A stretch of 64,000 nucleotides of DNA from Silurus meridionalis (Eukaryota; Chordata; Actinopteri; Siluriformes; Siluridae): NCBI RefSeq assembly GCF_014805685.1, contig NC_060887.1, forward strand, positions 9,149,463 through 9,213,462, given 5' to 3'. This document shows positions 10,045-20,604 of this stretch, in pieces. A program made the position numbers and the translations under genes. Under the pieces are notes generated by a model. That model worked only from the letters and a program-made list of their open reading frames with translations. It had not been told where the DNA came from and ran no database searches. Every line of letters begins with the position of its first letter. Position 1 is the first letter of the stretch.

Positions 10045-13000
10045 TGAGGAGAGTAGCGTTAGGAAGGGTATCCAGCGTAAATTGGCCAAATCAGATATGC
10101 GAATCACAAACCAGAATTTCATACCGGATCGGTCGAGGCCCGGGTTACCAATGACCGCCACAGGTATTGTTGGCCAACAGGGTACCGTTGGAAATTGGGC
10201 ACCTGTTGGCCGAAGGAGAAAAAGGAGAGGGGGAACAGAAATATAGAGACAGCAGGGAAAGGAAAAATATAGGAGAGTGGAGGTTATGGTGGGCACTTTA
10301 AATGTTGGTACTATGACTGGTAAAGGGATAGAGGTAGCTGATAAGATGAAGCAGAGAAGGGTAGACCAAGTGGAAAGGGAGTAAGGCCAGGAACATTGGA
10401 GGGGGGTTTAAACTGCTCTATCGTGGTGTAGATGGAAAGAGAAATGGTTTAGGGGTGATCCTAAAGGAAGAGTACAGAGTAAAAGTGTAATAGAGATAAA
10501 GAGAGTTTCTGATAGGGTGATTAAATTTATCATCACCCCTTCATGTTCATTAGTGGGTTGTGAGATGGAGAAGGAAAAATTCTGGAGTGAGTTAGATAAA
10601 GTGGTAGAAGGTATACCTAGGAATGGACAATTGGTGATTAGGGCAGACTTTAATGGGCATGAGGTGAAGGGAACAGAGGTAAAGGGTAGGTATGGCCTTA
10701 AGGGGAGAAATGTGGAAGGGCAGATGGTGGTAGATTTTGCTAAAAGGATGGAAATGGCAGTGGTAAATACTTATATTAGGAAGAAGAAGAAGGAGGAGCA
10801 TAGAGTGACGAGAGTGGAGGAAGGTGCACACAGGTGGACCATGTTCTATGTAGGGTGGTGGCAGGGAAGAAGAAGTGGAGAAGAATGAGGACTAAAAGAA
10901 AAATAAGATGGTGGACACTGAAGGAGGAAGACTGTAGTTTAAGGTTCAGGGAAGAGGTCAGACAGGGGCTCTGTGGTGGTAAATAGAGGTGCTGGATGAT
11001 TGGGCAACTGCTGCAGAAGTGATAAGAGAGACAGCTAGAAAGGTACTTGGTGTGACATCTGGAAATAGAAAGGAAGACAAAGAGACGTGGTGGTGGAATT
11101 AGGAAGTGCAGGAAAGCATAAGGAGAAAGAGGTTGGTGAAACAGAATTGGGATCGACAGAGTAATGTAATAGTAGGCAGTAGGGCTGTGCGATAAATCGA
11201 TTTTATCGATTAACTCGAATGTGTAGTTTACATCGATCTGTTTTAATAAAAATCGGTTTTCTCTTTAATGTCCGCCAACGCTCCCCTCTGGGCTTCCATA
11301 GTTTCGAACGAACTTAGCCCCTCATTTTACTGTGGCGTTTTGGAGAAAAGTAAAGGCAAAAATCACTCGAAACCTCAGGTGCATTCTCAATCATGTTCCA
11401 CATTTAAACACTCATAAAACATTTTTCTTTGTAGGTTTGCTCATTTTATGTTATATTACGTTCAATTTTCACAATTTACAATGGCAGGGCCGCCATCTTG
11501 TATTTTTGGCTTGTTGTTTCTGATTGCACTTTAACCCAAAGTGGGTTATAATCCCAGAAGGGTAAATAAACTTTATTTAATAAAGTTAAAAAATTTTTGT
11601 CATATGCAGATTGATTTTAAGCAGGGAAAAAAAAAAGAGATATAAATTGCAAATTGGATTTTTTGTGAAAAAATCTGGGATTTTTTTTTTTGGCAATATC
11701 GCCCAGCCCTAGTAGGCAGGAGTACAAGGACATGCAGCAGCAGATAAAGAGGGATGTGGCAAAAGCCAAGAAAAAGGCATACAGATTTGGGATTGGCAAA
11801 GAGATGAGAAAAGTAGGCAGGAATACAAGAAGATGCGGCAGAAGGTGATGAGGGATGAGAGAGAGCGAGAGAGAGAGAAGGTTGATGATGTGAAGATTGA
11901 GAAGCAGGAAGTGGTAAGGATTAGTAAAGAGGAAGTGAGAGCAGCAATTAAGAGGATGAAGAGTGGAAAGTCGGTTAAACAAAATGACATACCGGTAGAA
12001 GCAAGGCGATGTTTAGGAGAGATGGCAGTGGAGTTTTTTTAACCAGGTTGTTTACTAAAATTTTGAAAAGTGAGGGTGCCTGAGGAATGGAGGAGTGTGC
12101 TGGTACCGGTATCTAAGAACAAGGGAGATGTGAATAAAGTTGATCAGCCACACCATGGTTATGGGTTAGAGTAGTGGAAGCTAGGCTGAGAGAAGAGGTG
12201 ACCATCTGTGAGCAACAGTATGGTTTCATGCTGAGGAAAAGCACTACAGACGCAATATTTGTTTAGAGACTGTTGATGGAGAAGGTCAGAAGAGTTGCAC
12301 TGTGTGTTTTTAGATTTGGAGAATGTGTACAACAGGGTGCTGAGAGAGGACTTGTGGTATTGTATGAGGAAGTCAGGTGTGTCAGAAGTATGTAAAGGGA
12401 GGTGCAGGACATGTATGAGGGCAGTGTGACAGCAGTGAGGTGTGCAGTAGGAACGACAGGTTGGTTCAACGTGGAGGTGGGATTGCATCAAGGATCGGCT
12501 CTGAGCCCTTTCCTGTTTGCAGTGGTGATGGACAGCTTGACAGCGAGGTCAAACATGAGTCTTCGTGGACTATGATGTTTGAAGTGACATTGTTATTTGT
12601 TTTAAGAGATGGGAGCAGGTGGAGCAGAGCCTGGAGAGGTGGAAGTACATGCTGGAGAGAAGGGGAATGAAAGTCAGTAGGAGTAAGAAAGTACATGTGT
12701 GTAAATGAGAGGGAGAGCAGTGGAGTGCTGCGGTTGCAGGCAGGGTGTATTTGGTGGAAAAGAGTGGCAGGAGTGATTTGTGATAGAAGGGTATTTGCGG
12801 GAGTAAAAGGGAAAATGTATAAGACTATGGTAAAACCTGCTATGTTGTATGGTTTAGAGACAATGGCAATGAGTAGAGTTTTTATATTAAAAAAAAAAAA
12901 TTAAAAAAAAAAAAAAAAAAAAAAAAACCAGGCGGTGGAGCTGGAGGTAGCAGAGCTGAAGATGTTGAGGTTTTCATTGGGAGTGACGATGTTGGACAGG

Positions 13001-13255
13001 ATTGGAAACGAGTTTATTATAGGGACAGCGCATGTAGGAGATGAGATGGTTTGGACATGTGCAGAGGAGGGACATGGGGTATATTGGTCGAAGAATGCTG
13101 AGGCTAGAGCCGCCAGGAAGAAAGAAAAAAGGAAGGCCAAGAAGGAGGTTTATGGATGTGGTGAGGGAAGACATGGAGGTAGTTGGTTAGAGGACAGGGT
13201 TATGGAGATGGATAATCCGTTGTGGCAACCCCTAATGGGAGAAGCTGAAAGAACA
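10045..13255 (+). pseudogene. RTE-like non-LTR retrotransposon, near full length, inactive
   Basis: Order on plus: 5' region (from GCGTTAGGAAGGGTATCCAG), then an APE-type endonuclease opening GTLNVGTMTGKG at about 10290 and continuing to VVNTYIRKKK at about 10780, a WWW-N linker near 11090, the reverse transcriptase from EEVRAAIKRMKSGK (about 11930) through CVFLDLEN (about 12305) and [13 protein letters not shown] (about 12490), and the C-terminal part ending near 13220. The 3' end is GTGGCAACCCCTAATGGGAG. The protein is split by many stops and shifts, a poly-A/T-rich tract at 12888-12927, and a hAT MITE at 11180-11711. The catalytic F-A-D-D box reads F-E-V-T near 12575, so the active-site aspartates are gone. 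Clade assignment (RTE versus a sister group) is inference. Confidence 0.8.
11180..11711. mobile_element. Non-autonomous hAT element (MITE) nested in the LINE
   Basis: The element starts TAGGGCTGTGCGATA and ends TATCGCCCAGCCCTA, an imperfect inverted pair of about 15 bp typical of fish hAT elements. It is flanked by a perfect 8-bp duplication GTAGGCAG (11172-11179 and 11712-11719), the length hAT transposases make. It is 532 bp, AT-rich and has no transposase frame. Removing it rejoins the LINE sequence, so it inserted after the LINE. Confidence 0.9.
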
Positions 13256-14860
13256 CCACTAAAATATTCGAGTCCCATTATGTGGCTTTACACATTTTAT
13301 ATGGTCGCTTTAGTATTTAAAGATGGAGGTGGTAGGGAGTGCTTGTTTAGAGTTAACTTGGGAGGCTATTTGGCACCTGCCAGGGCCCTGAGCATATGAC
13401 AGTCTGCTTGCAATCGATCAAGTAAGCTTAAGATTGGGCCACAGAGGGAGGGCCACAATATACAACCCTCAGATCAAAACAGCACATTATATTGCCCTGC
13501 AACACATTTGGGTTCCATGCACACTGCTACCCAAACTATTTGGCCAACGCAAAATTTTAAGGGTGACCCGTACAGCTATTATAGTAGTGAGCCCAATACA
13601 CTGGGGTTCCACTATCGCTTTGCACCACCTCCAAGACACAGCGGTCTTCCACTCCTCTGACCAAGGAATGGGGAACACACAGATGTTCAGCTATCAAGAG
13701 GGCTCTGTTAAAAGCACAAGTTTAAATTATGTATGGCATAAATTCTAGAGCCACCAACACAGCTGACCAATATCTAATGCCAGGACATAAATGTGTCCAG
13801 CATAGATTACATTATATGCCACATTCATCAACAAAGGTAATTGCCTGTACAGTTGACAAATGACATACAACAAAAACCATATGTTAATATGTACACAACC
13901 CCTTGGGATGCCAATTGCTTCAGCTTCTTAAAGAAACCCAGATTAAATATATTCATCTCTTTCCTATTTAACTGCTCTGGGTGACAAATACCCAACTAGT
14001 GAAAAACACCTTCTGTTCGTATGCGAATAGAGCAAAAAGCTGATTTTGTTTGTGAAATTGTTTAAACAGTTCATCACATTTTTGTTCAAACATCTTTACA
14101 TAGAAGAAAAAAAGGTAAAAGGAACTGTCAAACAAAATGAATATGCATTTCTCTCTTGAACACTTAGAAGAAAAAAAAAAACAGGTGTTTTCAAATTTAA
14201 CCAGGCACTGTACATACCAACAACAAGCAAAAAAGCTGGCAAAAAGCTTAAAATATTCGGGTCATGAAATTGCATATGAAGCTCAAAGATAGTTTAACCA
14301 GTCCAGAAGAAAATGTACGCATTAAAATGTAAATGCATATAGAAATTGAGGTTGAAAAACATTCAATCAAAACAAGCTACCAGACAATGTAATAAAAATA
14401 CCCCCTGTTGAAGCATACATTTAAAAATAAAAAAAATAAAGATATGCCTAAAATAAAACATTCGGACTTGTTCATTTATTTTTATTTTAACGACTTTAAA
14501 ATGGAAAAGCAAAGTAAAAGCCACCTGATGACACGGTCATTAATTAAACCAGATTTGAGTTTTAGAGGGTATTTATAAACCTGGTTAGGAATAGGATATA
14601 GCAAGAATTTACAGCTTTACAGATTCGTGTTTTAGTTTATATAACATTTATTTGAAAAGTTGAGTTCTTCCCTATTTATGTTTATTTCTTCAATCAAAAA
14701 CTATAAATAAAATGGCATTTGCAGCAAAATGTCATCAACCAAGTCATTGTCTTTTTTCTTTGAAAGTGTAAAAAGCAAAAGACAAACACACTATTAACCA
14801 TGATTTTTCAAAATGTGGTAGTGACATGTGGGTGTCTTTGACATCTATCTATCTGGCTTT
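13256..14860. other. No recognised gene; possible long 3' UTR of the candidate minus-strand gene
   Basis: AT-rich, without convincing frames. If the exon at 15092-15168 is real, its 3' UTR would run leftward into 14000-15090, where several minus-strand AATAAA signals occur (for example TTTATT on plus at about 14472 and 14648). Confidence 0.3.
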
Positions 14861-14863
14861 TAT

Positions 14864-14945
14864 TGTCATTTCTACTATACACAGTGGCACAAAGTAAAAC
14901 CGAGACAACGTTCCTCCAGAACCCTGGTGCTACACTAGACTGACT
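14864..14945 (-). repeat. Dispersed LINE-tail-like repeat, copy A
   Basis: The reverse complement (TGTAGCACCAGGGTTCTGGA ... GTAGAAATGACAATAAAAGC) matches the plus-strand stretch at 63795-63895 with about 80% identity by eye. The 'atgacaataaa' ending is a common retroelement 3' end in fish. It is followed by a (TATC)n run. Confidence 0.6.
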
Positions 14946-14971
14946 ATCTATCTATCTATCTATCTATCTAT
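14944..14971. repeat. (TATC)n microsatellite
   Basis: About seven tandem tetranucleotide units, directly beside the LINE-tail-like repeat. Confidence 0.9.
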
Positions 14972-15091
14972 TGTAGATCAATAGACTTAGATACATGAGA
15001 TGGATGTGTGGGTGTGTGTGTGTGTGTCTATAAATGGTGTTTACTTAATAGATTTAAATAAAATATTTAAATGTAAATAACATACCATGCT

Positions 15092-15168
15092 TTATACAGC
15101 TAGAAATTCACCATCCACTTCAGCTGGGTCAACCTGATAACTTGTGATGTGGAGTCTAGTAGTCCTCC
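15092..15168 (-). CDS. Candidate last coding exon of an unidentified gene
   Basis: On the minus strand a strong acceptor (TTTCATTTTCAG) precedes a 77-bp stretch open to a stop, reading RTTRLHITSYQ then VDPAEVDGEFLAV. The C-terminus looks like ordinary coding sequence (balanced codons, no repeats), unlike its AT-microsatellite surroundings. I do not recognise the family, and the acceptor phase does not match the donor of the candidate exon at 15832-15941, so an unseen exon would be needed to join them. It could also be chance. Confidence 0.35.
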
Positions 15169-15200
15169 CTGAAAATGAAACAAAAACATTACTACTTAAA

Positions 15201-15206
<6 letters not shown>

Positions 15207-15244
<38 letters not shown>
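15207..15244. repeat. (AT)n microsatellite
   Basis: A run of about 18 AT units next to a poly-A tract, just upstream (in the minus sense) of the candidate acceptor at 15169. Confidence 0.9.
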
Positions 15245-15250
<6 letters not shown>

Positions 15251-15831
15251 ATAGTGGAGGAGGCATTCATAAAGCATCATATAAAGAAATCTTAAACACT
15301 CACTCCCTTCATGTTACTGATTACACACAACCCCGATGATACTTCCAGTATCAGGTACACGTTCTCTTAGTTTAGAAAATGAAACCAATTCATAGCTTTA
15401 AATGATAAGTGCTTAGGAAGCGTTTGCCTTTAACAGCCAGCCTGCTTGGGCATCTATCGATACACTAACTCAGACGGAAGTAGCTAGCCTGGATAATCCC
15501 ATGCTTGCTACCAATGAGGTAAAGTTCACTTTCAGTCAGAGCTGACTAGGTTTCAAATCAATTACTTAGAAGCTCGGAAAGTCCCTAGGATACCGAGATT
15601 TTCCTTCCCCGCATGCTACGACAACGATGATGAAGTTACAAATCAGCATAACTAACCGTATCACGAAACGAGCTAGTTTCCGAGTATGACAACTTGGTTG
15701 CTAACAAATTAGCTGCGAGTTTAGCTATGGTATCAGTCACACGACAAAATGGACCATGGGTTTGGGCTGGGGCTACGGCGCAGTCCCTGCAAACCACACA
15801 GACGCGCGCCTTAACCTGCTTCCAAACTAAC

Positions 15832-15941
15832 CTGAGGTGCAAAATACAGTTCGATATAATCTGCTCCACTATCAGTGGCAAATGCTGGTTAAACGCAAGC
15901 TGGGTGCCTGATCTAGGAAAGCAAATTGCAGCCTCCAGTTC
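15832..15941 (-). other. Candidate internal/first exon of an unidentified minus-strand gene
   Basis: On the minus strand ACTCTTGCAG precedes and CTCAG|GTTAGT follows a 110-bp stretch whose one open frame reads ELEAAICFPRSGTQLAFNQH and continues without a stop to the donor. Local GC is higher than in the flanks and a CpG-containing promoter-like region lies just upstream. No family is recognised and no in-frame ATG precedes it, so it may be a 5' non-coding exon. Confidence 0.35.
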
Positions 15942-15949
15942 CTGCAAGA

Positions 15950-16370
15950 GTACACATTCAATGTCCGCACGTCCCTCAGCTACCGACCGACCGACCTACC
16001 GTCGTTCCGGAGGAAAGGTGTCGTTTCCTTCGCTCCTGTCCTACCAGAGCGAGCTGAAGAGTCGCCGAGCAGCACCGAAGCAAGTCCAGGTCTTCAAAAG
16101 TCAAGTCAATGGAGTTGAGCGCGAGATATTAAAATAACAGAACAATTAATCATTTTCCGCGAGTCCCGTCCGCACTACTCATCCCCAAACAATGTGCAGA
16201 AGCCCGGGATATTCGGCGACACGACCACCTAAACCAATCAGACGAAAGTAAAAGCACCTTGGTCCCGCCTTCGGTTCTACGGGGCCTCCATTTCGGCGTC
16301 CATTATGCGGAATCTGGGCTGCCTTTGCGCATGTTCTCTCAGCTCAAGCCCTGTAAGATGGCTGCCTGGT
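15950..16370. promoter_or_regulatory. CpG-containing promoter-like region with CCAAT and YY1-type motifs
   Basis: This stretch is clearly richer in GC and CpG than the AT-rich flanks. It has an AACCAATCAG box at 16232-16241 (a CCAAT box) and AAGATGGCTGCC at 16355-16366, the core of a YY1 site typical of housekeeping promoters. A GTAAGA donor-like site lies at 16353, so the region may be bidirectional. No TATA box is evident. Activity is inferred. Confidence 0.5.
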
Positions 16371-16748
16371 TGTTGCCAGACTTGGCCACATGACGACGGC
16401 ACCGACCTCTATTTGCTCCCAAACCTTTTTATTTCGAATGGCCAGGCATTCCTACTCCATGGTGTTGCCCCTGGTCCTCCTGTAGTCCTGCCAATGTTCC
16501 TGCACTTGGTGACTCAAGCATGAACATGCCCCCAATATAATTTGGCACCTTTGTGGTGCCCTGATGTCTGCCTTGCCAAGTCGGAAGCCATGTTTGTAAC
16601 TCAGTATGTTGTTGAATACATGTGAATTGGCCAAGATAATTGCACCATGCGTGTATTGTGTGCTTCGAAATGTACTGAAATATTGTTTACGAGGTGTTAA
16701 GCCCCATTCTTCTTTTGCCTAATTGATAGACCCTTAGTTGTTTTAGGT

Positions 16749-16946
16749 CTGGGGTGTCCAATCTTTTTTACACAAAGGGCTTGTGTGGGGGCAGGTTTTC
16801 ATTCCAACCAGTCAAGGGCCACGCTGATATTCCTTGAAAATGAAAATCATTCGATTTAAACAGGTAGAATTTGGTGTGGACTTGCTTGGTTGTAATGAAA
16901 ACCTGCACCCACACCAGCCCTTTGTAGAAAATATTGGACACCCCTG
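16749..16946. mobile_element. Palindromic hAT-type MITE
   Basis: A 198-bp element with ends CTGGGGTGTCCAAT and ATTGGACACCCCTG. The two halves mirror each other through GGGCAGGTTTTCATTCCAACCA and its inverted partner at about 16889. Flanking octamers TTTTAGGT and ACTTGGGT agree at 5 of 8 positions, which fits a decayed hAT duplication. No coding capacity. Confidence 0.75.
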
Positions 16947-16954
16947 ACTTGGGT

Positions 16955-17829
16955 AATAGGAGGCTGTGTCAAATGGATAACCGTCTCCTTCTGACAAGTA
17001 ACAATAATATAACTTTGACACTATGGATATGCATGGTTAGAATCCTATTGTAAACAGAGGAGTGGTAACAGGACAATGGTCACAGGCAATGGTCCTTTGG
17101 ACAAAGGTCTTTTGGACCTTGTGCTACACATGTGATGACTGGGCACACCCAGACCAACTGTTCAGCTATTAAGTAACGAGTTGGGCAAGTGCAATGAAGG
17201 TAGATAAACTGAACAAGGCAAGGGACCTCTACCCAGATATGTTTCTGGGATAGTGAGAGGTAGTAGATGAATTCAACTGGTGGTGAGCCGACGGGGTTGA
17301 GCAGGGCTGTTGATAAACTTCATCAGAATAATTAAGACACCAATTCTACCCAAATTAAACTATGGGTCAGGCTTTTACTGCAGCACCATCATAACGTATG
17401 CCTTGGGACCGGCATAAATGATAAGGTCACGTCAGCTCCACATCCCTTACCCCATTACCCTAAATATCCCAAGTAATGGTTACCCAGTGACCAGAAACAT
17501 TGTACCACCATTCCCAATTTAATTTCACAAACGTCATTTCGTTCCTTTGATTAGTGTGTTATGTTATGTGGAAGAATGACAATAAAGCTTGAGTTGAGCT
17601 GAAACTGTGATCTCCAGAGAAATCCACAGCCTTCAATTGTCCATGACTTGTGATGGGGGCCTTTTTTTCATAATTCTTGTATACATTGAAAAAAGCAGTA
17701 ATTGCATGTGCAGTATATCAGCGGCGGTGAAAATGAGTGATTCAGGTGTATCATATTAGTAGAAAACATGTAATTTATGTAACAGTTGCTTTTTTCAATT
17801 TGTCACACCAACATAATCAAATACATTCC
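16955..17829. other. Intergenic, no recognised feature
   Basis: One retroelement-tail-like string (GAATGACAATAAAGCTTGAG, about 17574) suggests a LINE end near 17560-17600. Otherwise I see nothing. Confidence 0.4.
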
Positions 17830-17850
17830 ACATAATGTCAGATAACTAAT

Positions 17851-18792
17851 TTTATTAATACAAATACACAAGAGATCTGCAGTTGTGTTTCAGTCATTAT
17901 TATAAAATAAAATAAAAAGATATCACCCACATAGCACAGAAACAAATAAAGGTGACCATTTGGGAACAGTTTTTACAATTTGCTAGAGGGAATAGAGCAT
18001 AAAACAGGATACAAAATCGCTAAAATGTTGAACTGCTAAAAAAAAAAAAAGATCACCTATACTTTATTTCAGACCCTGGGATTCACTGAAAAACCTTGTC
18101 TGTGGCTTTGGACACATGTATACAGTAATATTCCCATCTGATGGGTGTCAGTTCCCAGGATTCTTGTAATGGACTGAAACTCACTGTCCCAAAATGAGCT
18201 TGTAGAAGTGCAACCAGCATGTCCAGTACTTAAGCCTAGCTTTTCATATATAGCTGTTACAGCAAGTCAGAAGAAAAGTCAGAATTGAATTGTCCTCAAA
18301 ATGTCTACAAGTCTCCAAACAGCAAATGCAGTGATTATATTAGACGTTAGTCTTTTAGTACAAGTCCCTCAAGGAAGCCCCCAAACAAATCTGCACTCCA
18401 TACTGCATCAGTAAGCTTAATTAGCACTGTACCCTGGGTTCCAACAACACATGATGTCAGTCTGAATTAATGAAACTCATTTGGAAAAATGGAAATACCT
18501 ATTTTCTATGACCACTTTACCATCCGTTCATGGCCTACTGGAGGCAATCAGAGGAGGAACTAAACATCTCTACCAATGTTCTATGTTAGTTCACAGTATG
18601 ACATTATTTAGTGGAGTAAGACAATGTACACAAATTCAGTGAACTTCGATATTAATAACTGGCAGCTTGAAGTCATTCAATATTAAATTGGTTGTCCAAC
18701 CCATTGCAGATGTGGCATTGTATTAAACCAAAACATCAACATATATTAAATCAACAGTTAAAGGTGCATTATACAGACTCTCCGAATACCTT
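17851..18792 (-). other. Probable 3' UTR of zinc-finger gene 2
   Basis: Non-coding sequence directly 3' of the stop codon of the 603-residue zinc-finger frame. A minus-strand AATAAA signal sits at 17856-17851 (TTTATT on plus). The true cleavage site cannot be told; nearer signals may be used. Confidence 0.45.
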
Positions 18793-20604
18793 TCAACCAT
18801 GAGTGTGCTGATGTTTGAGGAATAGCTGTAGATCTGTAAAAGTCTCAGTACATTCAGTGCATTCATACAATATATATTTTGATGGACTCTCTTTTGTATC
18901 AGCTTCTAACTCACTTGTTTCAACACTTAAATCGTCTTCATTTTCTAAATCCTCCATATTTTCCTCTGCAGTTGGAGATTCTTCCCCACCATGTTTCTCA
19001 GAGCCTTCTTTATCATGATTCTGAAGATGGCGCTCGAGAGCAGAGCGGAAGGTGAAGCGACATGGACAATGAGGACAGCTTAGCAATACCCGAGAGGGGT
19101 TTATTTTGTGGTAACGGCCATGTCGCTGAAATACGCTGAGTAGCCTAAAGACTCGACCACAATCTTTGCATTTGTAGGTTATTCTTGGCTTGAGTAGAGA
19201 CGTCTCTTGGGTATCTGGCAAGTCTTCCTTGTCTGGAGGGTTTGATGACTGCTGGTCTTCGTTGTTCTGCGATTTATGATCACTGTCATTGCTTGCTTGT
19301 GTTTTTGGTGACATATGAGTAGAAGTTTTATCTTCATGGTCTACTTTCTCCCCATCGACCTTTAGCTTTATGTCTGAGCTATGGTACATGGCAACATGCC
19401 TTGTGACATCGCATCTTTGTGGAAAGTGTCTACCACAATAAAGGCAAGTATGAAGGGTACCCTTATGGTAACGCATATGACGAGAGAGGCTACTAGAGTG
19501 TACAAAAACTCTATGGCATTGTTTGCAAGGGAAAACTTTAGTGTGGGGATTACTTCTGGCAGCACCTCCTCTTGGTCTACCTCTCATTCGTGGCCTCAAT
19601 AGATCCATTCGTTGAGTCTGGTGTTTTGGAACCATTTGACGCATTACACCACAGTAATTGGCAGGCTGCTTTCTAATCTCAGGTACTGGTTCAGAAGAGT
19701 CCTCGTCTGGATGATCTGACAGATGATGGTCTTTCAAATCTGACAAGCAATTAAAGTGTCCGCCACATAAGCCACAACGATATGATCGGTCAGAAGTATC
19801 ATCCGGAGAATGGGAGGGATTTTTTTTCGGGCTACTCTCATCCTGGTCCTGCATGTTCTCTTTCTGTGTGAGATCATCAGAGGCTTTGCTGACATGAGAA
19901 TGATTCAGTAGATGGCTCTGCAGGTCTGATAACCAAAAGAAACGCAAGCCACAAATCTTGCAAGGATATGATTTATCTATACCATTTTCACGGTCTTCAT
20001 CGAATTTACTTGAACTCTGGGATCCAAGAGACCTATGCCATTCTTTCTGATGTAGCAACAAGGTCTCTTGTCTTAAGAATCGTTTTCCGCAATGTCCACA
20101 ACTGTAAAAACGTTCATGAGCATGATTCTGAAGGTGCCCACGAAGGCTCTCTCTATCATAAAAAACCTTGCAACATAAAGTACACTTAAACCCTTGCTCA
20201 AGGGGACGATATCGCTGGTGCTCTTGCAAACTTCTTTGGTTCCTGAACACTTGGCCACATCTCTCACATCTACACTGGATATGGTCTCGTTCGACCACTC
20301 TGCTTGAAGACAAGGAATCCTGATAATGTGTTGTATTCGACAAAAACTTTGACATGGGTTTTCCAAATAAGAATGAGAAATTTGACAATGCGGATCGATC
20401 AACTACTGTGAGTGTTCCATTTTCATGAAGAGCAAATTCAATAGGTTTGTCACAGCCATTATCAGTTTCAGAAATGGAAGAAAACGGACCCATTGGCCCA
20501 TGATTAGCCATGTGATTGATCAGTTTCGGGTACTGGCCAAATCCTTCCCCACACTCTGTGCAAATAAACTCATTTCCAGGGAAAAAATCGGAATGGTACG
20601 CCAT
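18793..20604 (-). CDS. 603-residue C2H2 zinc-finger protein
   Basis: A complete frame from ATG at 20604 to TGA ending at 18793, in one exon. Eleven finger positions are visible: Cys pairs at 15/18, 113/116, 141/144, 169/172, 215/218, 277/280, 360/363, 387/390, 479/482, 510/513 and 582/585, most with the usual two His about 12 residues later. The second (113-130) lacks the last His and is degenerate. Fingers come in pairs or singly with long acidic, Ser-rich linkers (191-212, 236-274, 409-476, 531-577), unlike KRAB-type tandem arrays. Residues 339-347 (RMRGRPRGG) look like an AT-hook. Nuclear DNA binding is inferred from the family. An acceptor (TTTGAACAG) lies 2 bp before the ATG, so at least one upstream non-coding exon is expected. 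No specific orthologue is recognised. Confidence 0.93.
   Translation of the reverse strand: MAYHSDFFPGNEFICTECGEGFGQYPKLINHMANHGPMGPFSSISETDNGCDKPIEFALHENGTLTVVDRSALSNFSFLFGKPMSKFLSNTTHYQDSLSSSRVVERDHIQCRCERCGQVFRNQRSLQEHQRYRPLEQGFKCTLCCKVFYDRESLRGHLQNHAHERFYSCGHCGKRFLRQETLLLHQKEWHRSLGSQSSSKFDEDRENGIDKSYPCKICGLRFFWLSDLQSHLLNHSHVSKASDDLTQKENMQDQDESSPKKNPSHSPDDTSDRSYRCGLCGGHFNCLSDLKDHHLSDHPDEDSSEPVPEIRKQPANYCGVMRQMVPKHQTQRMDLLRPRMRGRPRGGAARSNPHTKVFPCKQCHRVFVHSSSLSRHMRYHKGTLHTCLYCGRHFPQRCDVTRHVAMYHSSDIKLKVDGEKVDHEDKTSTHMSPKTQASNDSDHKSQNNEDQQSSNPPDKEDLPDTQETSLLKPRITYKCKDCGRVFRLLSVFQRHGRYHKINPSRVLLSCPHCPCRFTFRSALERHLQNHDKEGSEKHGGEESPTAEENMEDLENEDDLSVETSELEADTKESPSKYILYECTECTETFTDLQLFLKHQHTHG

Noticed and set aside
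15694..16137. 147-codon plus-strand frame in the promoter-like region
   Set aside because: No family resemblance; it overlaps the minus-strand exon candidate and CpG-rich sequence where chance frames are long.
18815..19018. Plus-strand frames over zinc-finger gene 2 (also 19381-19602, 19968-20189, 20425-20646)
   Set aside because: Antisense shadows of the 603-codon minus-strand frame.
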